From: Fidelibacterota bacterium
Lineage (GTDB): Bacteria; Fidelibacterota; Marinisomatia; SCGC-AAA003-L08; D37C17
Direction: 5' to 3'
DNA length: 26,287 nt
Assembly (NCBI GenBank): GCA_002711465.1
Contig: PARL01000027.1
Span: forward strand, 1 to 26,287
The translations under genes were made by a program, and so were the position numbers. Below, in pieces: positions 1 through 7,145 of this stretch (within the stretch, counting starts at the first letter, position 1; each line of letters begins with the position of its first letter). The notes under the pieces were generated by a model. That model ran no database searches. It saw nothing but the letters and a program-made list of their open reading frames with translations, and had not been told where the DNA came from.

Positions 1-2
1 AT

Positions 3-2735
3 GCAGGTTTCACTGTTTCTACTGGTGGAGAAACTGTACTTGGATTTTCTTTCACTGGAGGTTTCATTCCTGCAGGAAGTAGTGGTGTATTGACAAACTT
101 ATCAGGAACTATGCCTACAGACCTTTGTTTATCCTTAGGTACGGGTGCTATATCTGATGTTTCAGGTAATGCAATGGATTATACATTTGGTGAATCTGAT
201 TGTGATTATGTAGTTCCATGTGAAGAGGATGTTGATAATGATGGTATTTGCGATGATGTTGATGATTGTGTTGGTGAATATGATGAGTGTGGTGTTTGTA
301 ATGGTGATGGAAGTTCATGTAATACAGAACCAATGCTTGGTTTTGGTAACTGGGACGCAGAAAATTTAATGTTAGACATCAATGTTACTGTTGGTGATGT
401 TGATTTAGCTGGATTTCAGTTTGGTTTAACTGGAGTATCTGTTGCAGCAGCAGCAGGGGGTCTTGCTGAAGAAAATGGATTTACAGTATCATCAAGTCCA
501 AATATTGTAATTGGTTTTTCATTAACAGGTACAACAATTCCTGCTGGAAGTTCAGGCATTCTAACATCCTTAATGTTAGCAAGTGTTGATGACTTAGAAG
601 GTTGTATAGTTGATGTTGTATTATCTGATCCTGCTGGTGGATCAATTGTTGAAGATTATATGATTGGTGATTGTATTATTGTAGGCGAAGTTGTAGAAGG
701 TTGTACAGATGAATCTGCTTGTAACTATGATGATGCAGCAAACACAGATGATGGGTCATGTACTTATCCTGAAGAAAATTTTGATTGTGATGGCAACTGC
801 GCTGTAGAAGAAGATTGTACAGGCGAATGTGGTGGAGATGCAATTATTGATGAATGTGGTGTTTGTGAAGGGGATAATACTAGTTGTTTAAATGTTGTTT
901 ATTTTGGTGCAGTTACTGAATCTGATACAGGAAATAGTATGGAAATTTGGTTGTCTTCTGTAACAGATGTTGCTGGATTTCAATTTGATGTAACAGGTGT
1001 AAGTGTTAATGATGCTTCTGGTGGTGTTGAGGATTTAGGCTGGACTGTTAGTTTTAATGAATCTGGAACAATAATTGGATTTTCATTAACAGGAGACGTG
1101 CTAGCACAAGGAGAACATCTTTTAACTGTTTTAGACTTTGGTTTCACTGATACTGAAGCATGTTTAACATTTGAGAATGATGGCGCGCTTGCTGATTCAG
1201 AAGGTAATACATTACCATCTGCGACAGGTGATTGTTACACATTTACTTCAGTAGTTGCAGGTTGTACTGATGATATGGCATGTAACTATAATATGGATGC
1301 AAACTTAGATGATGGTTCATGTACTTATCCAGAAGATAACTTTGACTGTGAAGGTAACTTTATAGCAACTCAGGTTCAAATCATTCATAACTCTGCTAGT
1401 CCAACTGTAGATGTTTATGTTGATGGTGGTTTAGCAATTGAAAATTTTGAATACAGAACTGCTACTCCGGTATTAGTATTACCAACATCTTTCACAGTAG
1501 GAATTGCTCCTGCTGATGGTGAGGTGATTGCAGAGTTTCCATTTGAACTTGATGAAGGTGGTTCTTATGCTGTGGTTGCTACAGGTTTACTTGGTAACGA
1601 AGATACTCCATTTGGTTTAGCTGCAACAGGTACTACATTTGGAGCTTCAGACAATGGATTAGTTGGTTTAGAAGTTTATCATGGTTCAACAGATGCTCCT
1701 GCTGTAGATGTACAAGCAGATGCAAATGCGGGTACTGTGTTAATATCTGATTTAGCTTATGGGGAATTCTCTGGTTTTGCTGAGGTTCCAGCGGCAGATT
1801 ATACACTTGGTATAGCTCCAACTGGTGGTGATGCAATTGCAGCGTTCTTAGCTCCATTATCAGGACTTGGTGGTGGAAGTGCGGTTGTTTTTGCTTCAGG
1901 ATTTTTAAGTGGTGATGATCCTGCATTTGGATTGTTTGCTGCATTAGCCGATGGTTCTGTTCTTGAATTACCTGCTGTTGCTGCAGACTGTTCTGGTACA
2001 TGGGGTGGTGATAACTATATTGTATGTGAAGATGGTTCACTAGTTTGTGAAGAAGGAGATTGTCCTGTATCTAATGCAGTAATGATTGGTTTTGGTGAAG
2101 TAACTGATGGTGATTTAGAAATTACTTATGATACAAACGCAGATATTGCTGGTTTCCAATTTACTGTATCAGGCCTTACTTTATTAGAGGCAGGTAGTGG
2201 TGCAGCAGCCGAAGCTGGATTTACAGTTTCTGTTGGAGCAACTACAGGTATTGTTATAGGTTTTGCATTTGATGGTTCAACAATACCAGCTGGTGCAGGA
2301 ATATTAACAAAATTAATGGCTTGGAACCCTGATGCTAACACTGAAGCATGTCTTAGTGATGTTATCATATCTGATACAAACGGTGGAAGTTTTCCTGATG
2401 TGATGATTGGTGAATGTGCTGACATATCAGTATTAAATATTTCTGATGAGTTGCCAGGTGAGTATAGTTTATCTCAAAACTATCCAAACCCATTCAACCC
2501 AACAACAAACATTAGTTTTTCAGTGGTGAATTCTGGAGAAGTGTCATTAAAAGTTTATGATCTTTCTGGAAAAGAAATTAACGAATTAACTGATAATTTC
2601 TATACTCCTGGAATCTATAATGTAATTTGGGACGCTACTGATTTTAATGGTAATCAGGTATCGTCAGGAATTTATATTTATCAATTAAAATCAAATGATG
2701 GTATTTTATCTAACAGTATGATTTTAATGAGATAA
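3..2735 (+). CDS. Secreted multi-domain repeat protein with type IX-style sorting tail (5' end missing)
   Basis: The reading frame is open to the left edge, so the true start lies outside the window; the first in-window residues already belong to a repeat. Four cohesin-like units are visible (about nt 3-230, 333-677, 889-1247, 2076-2430), each with an AGFQF-type strand, a GFTVS strand, an IGFS(L/F)TG strand and an IPAGSSGIL turn. Between them are Cys/Asp-rich linkers: DECGVC at about nt 280 and 850, and GCTDxxACNY...DDGSC at about nt 699 and 1260. Two tandem DUF4397-type domains span about nt 1363-1980. The last ~90 residues carry LSQNYPNPFNPTTN followed by a beta-rich FlgD-like region, typical of Por/type IX secretion sorting domains. 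The product is probably exported and displayed on the cell surface; its ligand is unknown. G+C is visibly higher than in the genes downstream. Domain architecture is confident, function is not. Confidence 0.85.
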   Translation, partial: AGFTVSTGGETVLGFSFTGGFIPAGSSGVLTNLSGTMPTDLCLSLGTGAISDVSGNAMDYTFGESDCDYVVPCEEDVDNDGICDDVDDCVGEYDECGVCNGDGSSCNTEPMLGFGNWDAENLMLDINVTVGDVDLAGFQFGLTGVSVAAAAGGLAEENGFTVSSSPNIVIGFSLTGTTIPAGSSGILTSLMLASVDDLEGCIVDVVLSDPAGGSIVEDYMIGDCIIVGEVVEGCTDESACNYDDAANTDDGSCTYPEENFDCDGNCAVEEDCTGECGGDAIIDECGVCEGDNTSCLNVVYFGAVTESDTGNSMEIWLSSVTDVAGFQFDVTGVSVNDASGGVEDLGWTVSFNESGTIIGFSLTGDVLAQGEHLLTVLDFGFTDTEACLTFENDGALADSEGNTLPSATGDCYTFTSVVAGCTDDMACNYNMDANLDDGSCTYPEDNFDCEGNFIATQVQIIHNSASPTVDVYVDGGLAIENFEYRTATPVLVLPTSFTVGIAPADGEVIAEFPFELDEGGSYAVVATGLLGNEDTPFGLAATGTTFGASDNGLVGLEVYHGSTDAPAVDVQADANAGTVLISDLAYGEFSGFAEVPAADYTLGIAPTGGDAIAAFLAPLSGLGGGSAVVFASGFLSGDDPAFGLFAALADGSVLELPAVAADCSGTWGGDNYIVCEDGSLVCEEGDCPVSNAVMIGFGEVTDGDLEITYDTNADIAGFQFTVSGLTLLEAGSGAAAEAGFTVSVGATTGIVIGFAFDGSTIPAGAGILTKLMAWNPDANTEACLSDVIISDTNGGSFPDVMIGECADISVLNISDELPGEYSLSQNYPNPFNPTTNISFSVVNSGEVSLKVYDLSGKEINELTDNFYTPGIYNVIWDATDFNGNQVSSGIYIYQLKSNDGILSNSMILMR
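333..2430 (+). repeat. Cohesin-like protein repeats (three full units; a fourth, partial one is at the left edge)
   Basis: Units at 333-677, 889-1247 and 2076-2430, plus a partial one at 3-230, share the order FG-x-V / AGFQF / G(F/W)TVS / IGF(S/A)(L/F)(T/D)G / aGxxxLT. Each ends near a GDC or GEC cysteine. They are diverged at the DNA level, so they are old protein-level duplications rather than recent tandem DNA repeats. The fold resembles the jelly-roll of cohesins; this is inferred from pattern only. Confidence 0.65.
1363..1980 (+). repeat. Two tandem DUF4397-type domains inside the secreted protein
   Basis: The first half starts with VQIIHNSASPTVDVYVDG and has FTVGIAPADG and YAVVATGLL. 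The second starts with LEVYHGSTDAPAVDV and has YTLGIAPTGG and AVVFASGFL. The paired (V/L)xxxHxSxxxPxVDV openings and xxxGIAPxxG turns are characteristic of DUF4397, a beta-sandwich found in secreted bacterial proteins with no established function. Confidence 0.7.
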
Positions 2736-2756
2736 TAATTTCTTGAAACATTGATT

Positions 2757-2790
2757 AAAGGCCATCATTTAATAAGTGATGGCCTTTTTT
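2757..2790 (+). terminator. Strong rho-independent terminator after the secreted repeat protein
   Basis: A perfect 11-bp stem, AAAGGCCATCA paired with TGATGGCCTTT, encloses a 9-base loop (2768-2776) and is followed directly by a T-run to 2790. It lies 22 bases after the TAA at 2733-2735. Its T-run ends three bases before the start codon of the next gene (ATG at 2794), leaving no room for a conventional promoter or ribosome binding site between them. Confidence 0.93.
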
Positions 2791-2793
2791 ATT

Positions 2794-4383
2794 ATGAAAA
2801 AAAATTCTCTTATATTCTTAATATTTATATCATTTATAATTTCTTTCTATAATTATGATTATGATGATTGGTTTTATATAATTGATCCACAAAATATTAA
2901 ATCAATTACACAGGATTCATTTAATATACATTTTTTAGCTGAAAATGGAATTTTTTCATACGATTTAATAACAGAAGAGTTCTTCTATAATGTTAATTTA
3001 TCTTATGATTTATCAGATGATAAAAAATATTTAATACATTATGAAAAATCAAATGATTATTTTTTCATATTAACAAAAAAATATATTTTATATAAATCTA
3101 GTGTTAGTTCCTATTGGAATGAAAAGAGATTATCAGATTTTAACATTCCATCTATTAACTCTGTCAAAAACATTGGTTTTAATAGTCAAAATATTTTCAT
3201 TGAAAGTAAAAATAATTATAAGATAATTGATATCTTTTCAATGATTTATGACACTCAAAATAATATTGAAGGATACTCAAATATTAATTGGATAAATAAT
3301 GATTTATCGTCTTTAGATTTAACAGATTTTTATACTTTTGGAGATGATAGAATCAGTAAAAACTATATTTTTGATGAAGCGGGTATAGATCATTATGTCA
3401 CAAGTTCTATTTATGATAAATATGATAATTTATGGATCGGAATGAATACAGGTGCTATTTATAAAGTTGAAGATTCATCATATGAAATAAATAGATTAAA
3501 CGTAGGTCCTAGATTAGATTTTATATCAAACATTTTTAATGATCAAGATGGTAATTGGTATTTTATGGATAATTATTTTAAACGTACTGGAGAAATTGAT
3601 CCAGGTTTTAATGGCTATATTTTATCAATATGGAATGAAAATGATAACAGTTGGGAACATATTCCAAAAAATGACAATATGCTTTTAAATGATATTACAA
3701 TAAATAGTATAAAGAAGTATGAAAAATACATCATTCTTGCAACATTTGATGGTTTAATCATTTATGATAGTGAAAATAAATACTGGTTTCACAATTATAA
3801 ATTTTTAAATGCAGCCAATAGAGTTATTTGGGATTTAGATTTTTATTATGATAAAATTTACCTTTCAACAAATAATGGTGTTGTTGAATGCAATTTTACT
3901 ATTAATAACGGTAAATTTAAGATTTATTATAACGACAAGATGTTTAGTAATTCAGAAATATATGACTTAAAAATTCAAAATGATGAATTATTTTTAGCTA
4001 CATCTGAAGGATTATTTAATTACAATGTGGAACTTGACGAAATAACTATAATTGACAGTAAAGTGTATTACAATATTGAAATATTTGATACACATGTTTT
4101 AGGTTCAAACAAAAATTTATGGTATATTGATGATTCTGGTAGAGAACTTATATCAAATAGAATTGAAGATTTTAACGTTAGTGATGATAAGGATAGAGTA
4201 TGTGGAAAAAATCGTTCTGAAATCATAATAATTGATTTAAAAACAAAAAATGAATGGTCCATAAGGTTGAATGATATAGGTAAAAATAACTTTATTTACA
4301 CTATTGATTGTGATAATGATTGGTTGTGGTTTTCAAGTGATTTTGGAGTTTCATATTTTAAATGGAGTAATTATGAAAAATAA
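2794..4383 (+). CDS. Exported beta-propeller-like protein
   Basis: I do not recognise a named family. The protein is 529 residues and starts with Lys-Lys and a hydrophobic stretch (about residues 4-20), consistent with a signal peptide. The body is rich in Tyr, Asn, Asp and Ile, with recurring short hydrophobic strands ending in aromatic or Gly turns. These include NLWIGMNTGAIYKVED, IILATFDGLIIYDSENKYW, IYLSTNNGVVECNF, ELFLATSEGLFNYN and WLWFSSDFGVSYF, which resemble the LWxGTxxGL blades of two-component-regulator-type propellers. I chose ATG 2794 over an in-frame ATG at 2776 because the latter lies inside the terminator hairpin and would put non-signal residues first. It overlaps the next gene by 11 bases, so the two are probably co-translated. 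It could be a periplasmic or surface scaffold. Confidence 0.75.
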   Translation: MKKNSLIFLIFISFIISFYNYDYDDWFYIIDPQNIKSITQDSFNIHFLAENGIFSYDLITEEFFYNVNLSYDLSDDKKYLIHYEKSNDYFFILTKKYILYKSSVSSYWNEKRLSDFNIPSINSVKNIGFNSQNIFIESKNNYKIIDIFSMIYDTQNNIEGYSNINWINNDLSSLDLTDFYTFGDDRISKNYIFDEAGIDHYVTSSIYDKYDNLWIGMNTGAIYKVEDSSYEINRLNVGPRLDFISNIFNDQDGNWYFMDNYFKRTGEIDPGFNGYILSIWNENDNSWEHIPKNDNMLLNDITINSIKKYEKYIILATFDGLIIYDSENKYWFHNYKFLNAANRVIWDLDFYYDKIYLSTNNGVVECNFTINNGKFKIYYNDKMFSNSEIYDLKIQNDELFLATSEGLFNYNVELDEITIIDSKVYYNIEIFDTHVLGSNKNLWYIDDSGRELISNRIEDFNVSDDKDRVCGKNRSEIIIIDLKTKNEWSIRLNDIGKNNFIYTIDCDNDWLWFSSDFGVSYFKWSNYEK

Positions 4384-4864
4384 ATTTATTTTATTTTTTT
4401 CAATTTTTTTGATTTCGTGCTCAATTAAAAAAGATGATATTATTTATGATGGTACGATGAGTTTTTGGACAAAAGACGTTAGTGAAATTGAGTTGGTAAT
4501 GTCTTACGTTATGAATACTGAGGACTACAGAAAATTAAAAAGGCTAGATGGTTCAGAAAAAATTATTTTTTTAGATGATTATTGGAAAACTATAGATCCA
4601 GATATTTCAACTGATAAAAATGAGTTATTTGATGAACTTAGTAATAGAGTATTAGAATCTAAAGATTTATTTTCAGGAATTGATGGCGGGTTATTATCTG
4701 ATAGAGCTCGTATATATATTATGTACGGACCTCCTTCTGACGAATTTAAAACTAGTAGTTATACTAATAATAATATTGAAATTTTGGTCTGGAAATATAA
4801 AAGTGGCTATGAATTTAATTTTATTATTGATAGCTTTGGTCGATACAAATTAATTAATAATTAA
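4373..4864 (+). CDS. Small GWxTD-like lipoprotein
   Basis: This 163-residue protein has a lipoprotein signal peptide ending in LISC (Cys16), so it is probably anchored in a membrane. The C-terminal half contains DRARIYIMYGPPSDE, which matches the DRGRxYIxxGPPDE block of GWxTD-domain proteins, followed by an EILVWKYK strand and a terminal FGRYKLI. The signature Gly-Trp-x-Thr-Asp preceding that block is degenerate here (GGLLSD), with no Trp or Thr. Most GWxTD proteins I know of are longer; this one keeps only the core. An upstream in-frame ATG at 4304 was rejected because the lipoprotein signal begins exactly at 4373. The start overlaps the propeller gene by 11 bases, suggesting they act together at the envelope. 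Confidence 0.75.
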   Translation: MKNKFILFFSIFLISCSIKKDDIIYDGTMSFWTKDVSEIELVMSYVMNTEDYRKLKRLDGSEKIIFLDDYWKTIDPDISTDKNELFDELSNRVLESKDLFSGIDGGLLSDRARIYIMYGPPSDEFKTSSYTNNNIEILVWKYKSGYEFNFIIDSFGRYKLINN

Positions 4865-4877
4865 TATTTACATATTT

Positions 4878-5867
4878 ATGTGGGATTTAATATTTAATAG
4901 AAATAAAAAAAATTTACCAAATTACTTTTCTTTTTCTCAAATAAGTTCATTCGAAATGTGCCCTATGCAATATAAATTAGTTTATATTGATGGGGTTAAA
5001 AGAAAATACGAGAGTATAGAATCTTTTATGGGCAAAAGAGTTCATGGTGTATTAGAATGGCTTTACAAACCTGAGAACAAAGAAAAAATAATCAATTTTG
5101 ATAAAATATGTGAAGAATATGATAAAGGTTGGGTAGATAAATGGAGTTCTAATATTTTTGTTGTAAATGTTAAATACAACAGAAAAGAAAAAAAATATGA
5201 ATTTCCTATACTTTCTGATAAAGAATTAGAAAGAAAACATAACTTGTTTTATAGTATTGGAAAAGAGTGCTTGTCAAACTACTATAAAGATTTTTATCCT
5301 TTCGACCAAAGTGTATTTGGAAGAGAACTTGAACTTACATTTAATGTTAAAGAATATGATAAAAGTTCTGAGCCAAAATTTGATAAAGTTACAGGTGATT
5401 GTATTTTAGATGCAGAACCTATTGAAGAGTATCCATTTAAGGGAATAATTGATAGGATTGATAAGCCATATGAAAAAAAATGGGAAATACATGATTATAA
5501 AACTGGAAAAAGATCTAAAAATTACAGTCAATTACAAAATGATTATCAATTAGCTTTATATCAAATTGGAGTTAAACAAAATTTTAAAGATGTAGGAGAA
5601 ATTAATTTAATTTGGCATTCTTTGAGACACAATACTAATATAACTATATCTCATAATGATAAGCAGTTATTTAGACTAGAAAAAAAAATAGTTGGTGTCA
5701 TTAAAAAAATTAAAAAAGCTATTACTAATCTTGATAACTTTAAACCAAAATTAGATCATAAAAAATCAACAATGTGCAATTGGTGTCCAGTTTGGGATGA
5801 ATGTGAGGCAAAAACAGGTTTACCAAATCCTTCTCTTAGTAATTTAATTAAAATTAATCCAAAATAA
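4878..5867 (+). CDS. PD-(D/E)XK nuclease with Fe-S cluster cysteines (RecB/AddB/Cas4-like)
   Basis: This 329-residue stand-alone nuclease domain is of the RecB-nuclease family. Visible elements in order: FSFSQISSFEMCPMQYK with Cys28; GKRVHGVLEWLY with the family His at 56; Glu150/Glu152; GIIDRID with the metal-binding Asp192; HDYKTGK with Asp206 and Lys208 (the DxK of the active site); and QLQNDYQLALYQ with the motif-IV Gln. Cys300, Cys303 and Cys309 at the C-terminus complete, with Cys28, the four-Cys set that holds a 4Fe-4S cluster in AddB and Cas4. The family cleaves single-stranded DNA ends during repair. No helicase, cas gene or CRISPR array is nearby. The start is 13 bases after the preceding stop and has no Shine-Dalgarno sequence. 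Confidence 0.88.
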   Translation: MWDLIFNRNKKNLPNYFSFSQISSFEMCPMQYKLVYIDGVKRKYESIESFMGKRVHGVLEWLYKPENKEKIINFDKICEEYDKGWVDKWSSNIFVVNVKYNRKEKKYEFPILSDKELERKHNLFYSIGKECLSNYYKDFYPFDQSVFGRELELTFNVKEYDKSSEPKFDKVTGDCILDAEPIEEYPFKGIIDRIDKPYEKKWEIHDYKTGKRSKNYSQLQNDYQLALYQIGVKQNFKDVGEINLIWHSLRHNTNITISHNDKQLFRLEKKIVGVIKKIKKAITNLDNFKPKLDHKKSTMCNWCPVWDECEAKTGLPNPSLSNLIKINPK

Positions 5868-5872
5868 TTTAA

Positions 5873-6307
5873 ATGAAATTAAAAATAGTATCTCCTAAAA
5901 CAAAAATTCAATATGAAAGTTATTATTTTTTTAGATGGAAACTTTTAAGAAAACCCTTAAATAAAGAAATTGGAACGGAAAAAGATTTACTGGAAGACAG
6001 TTCTATTCATAGAATGGTTATAGATAATAATGATATAATTGCTGTTGGAAGATTACATCATAATAGCTCAAATGAATCTCAAGTTAGATATTTTGCTGTT
6101 GATGAAAATTTTAGAAGACAAGGTATGGGTTCTTATTTGATGGAAGATTTAGAAAATCTAGCAAAAAAAGCAAAAAGAAAAGAAATAATTTTAAATGCCA
6201 GGGAAAATGCTGTGAATTTCTACAAAAGTATTGGCTATAAGATCATTCAAAAATCATACATTCTTTTTGATAAAATTCAACATTATGAAATGAAAAAAGT
6301 TCTTTAA
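5873..6307 (+). CDS. GNAT-family N-acetyltransferase
   Basis: This 144-residue protein has the GNAT core. The N-terminal RWKLLRKPLN segment (residues 21-30) resembles ElaA-like acetyltransferases, which begin with an LRxxVLRxPLG motif. VRYFAVDENFRRQGMGSYLM (about 71-90) contains strand beta4 and the acetyl-CoA pyrophosphate loop RRQGMG (81-86). A further LNARENAVNFYKSIGY segment is the usual C-terminal Asn/Tyr region. The substrate cannot be read from the sequence. It starts five bases after the nuclease stop and is probably in the same transcript. There is no Shine-Dalgarno sequence. Confidence 0.88.
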   Translation: MKLKIVSPKTKIQYESYYFFRWKLLRKPLNKEIGTEKDLLEDSSIHRMVIDNNDIIAVGRLHHNSSNESQVRYFAVDENFRRQGMGSYLMEDLENLAKKAKRKEIILNARENAVNFYKSIGYKIIQKSYILFDKIQHYEMKKVL

Positions 6308-6366
6308 TTTTCAAAAATTATATAAATTTAAATACGTATTTTTACAATAAATTCAGGGAGCCAATC
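6308..6366 (+). promoter_or_regulatory. Short leader with palindrome and candidate -10 ahead of the redoxin-dockerin gene
   Basis: This is one of the two longest gaps in the window. It holds a perfect 12-bp palindrome AAATACGTATTT (6330-6341), a -10-like TACAAT at 6343-6348, and a clear Shine-Dalgarno AGGGAG at 6355-6360, six bases before ATG 6367. No convincing -35 is seen. In DNA this AT-rich the -10 match could be chance; the ribosome binding site is solid. Confidence 0.35.
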
Positions 6367-7125
6367 ATGAAAATATCTACTATTATTCTCATTCTTTCAT
6401 CATTTATTTTATCGCAAGGTTATTATTCAGAAGGTGACATCGTTTCACAAGAGGATCAGTTTTATAGTGTGCCAACTTGTTTTGCTGGTAATGGTTATAA
6501 TCTTAATGAAAATTGGAAATTAGCAGATTGGAATGCAGATTATAATGGTGGAAGTTATAATGTTATTTTTATGGATATTCAAGCTGGCTGGTGTCCTCCA
6601 TGTGTTGGTTGGACTGAATTGTATGGACAAATACATTATGACTATGCTGACAACAATCATGTTAAATTTATTACAGCTTTATTTGATGAAGATTCAGAAG
6701 AAGATAATGATGATTGGCCTACATGTTCTCAATGGGGACAATTGCCTGGTAATAGCATAGACAATCTAGTATCTGCTCAAATTGTTGATGATAATAATCT
6801 TGGATTATTTAATATGTTTAATTCAGAGAATGCTATCCCAAGCACAGTATGGCTTGGCCATGATATGAAAGTTCATAAATTAGGAAATAATTTAGGTCAA
6901 TGGCATATAAACTATTATATTGGCCAAATGCTTGAACTATGCGGCTCTTTATGTGCTCCAGTGCTTGGAGATGTAGATGATGATGGGTCACTAAACATAG
7001 TTGATATTGTGATAATCGTTGATTTGGTTATTAATAATTCTTACTTATCAAATGCAGACGCAAATGAAGATGGATATTTAGATATTTTAGATATTTTAAT
7101 CTTAGTTGATACTATATTAAATTAG
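6367..7125 (+). CDS. Exported thioredoxin-like protein with C-terminal dockerin
   Basis: This 252-residue protein has three parts. A signal peptide of about 17 residues (hydrophobic, ending near SQG) comes first. A redoxin domain follows, with IQAGWCPPCVGW carrying the CxxC pair Cys76/Cys79, then strands such as HVKFITALFDED and a cis-Pro-like AIPSTVW. The C-terminal ~53 residues form a type I dockerin: two duplicated 12-residue calcium loops (DVDDDGSLNIVD and DANEDGYLDILD), each followed by a hydrophobic helix. The redoxin part should catalyse thiol-disulfide exchange outside the cytoplasm. The dockerin suggests docking to a cohesin-like partner, or just a calcium-stabilised tail. A good AGGGAG site precedes the ATG. 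The gene stands apart from the cytoplasmic genes on either side. Confidence 0.88.
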   Translation: MKISTIILILSSFILSQGYYSEGDIVSQEDQFYSVPTCFAGNGYNLNENWKLADWNADYNGGSYNVIFMDIQAGWCPPCVGWTELYGQIHYDYADNNHVKFITALFDEDSEEDNDDWPTCSQWGQLPGNSIDNLVSAQIVDDNNLGLFNMFNSENAIPSTVWLGHDMKVHKLGNNLGQWHINYYIGQMLELCGSLCAPVLGDVDDDGSLNIVDIVIIVDLVINNSYLSNADANEDGYLDILDILILVDTILN

Positions 7126-7145
7126 TATAATTATAACTTAATAAA

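Noticed and set aside
1633..2040. Reverse-strand open frame of 135 codons, rich in His and Gln
   Set aside because: It lies opposite the DUF4397 domains and its composition is the mirror of the sense codons; no start signal or domain.
3..2430. Evidence for a cellulosome
   Set aside because: There are no glycoside hydrolase or carbohydrate-binding modules in the window; the cohesin-like and dockerin parts alone do not support one.
2776..2793. Upstream in-frame ATG codons for the propeller gene
   Set aside because: They lie within the terminator hairpin loop and T-run and would place a poor extension before a good signal peptide.
4304..4372. Longer start for the GWxTD-like lipoprotein
   Set aside because: A complete lipoprotein signal begins at 4373, and the extension lies inside the upstream gene's coding sequence.
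4878..5867. Cas4 as part of a CRISPR system
   Set aside because: The four-Cys RecB-type layout is Cas4-like, but no direct-repeat array or cas gene is present in the window.
6533..6760. Second + strand frame of 75 codons within the redoxin-dockerin gene
   Set aside because: It is an out-of-frame shadow of the redoxin domain that carries the CPPC motif.
7126..7131. TATAAT as a promoter for mtaB
   Set aside because: It matches a -10 box, but the best -35-like hexamers are at wrong spacing and the DNA is so AT-rich that such hexamers are frequent.
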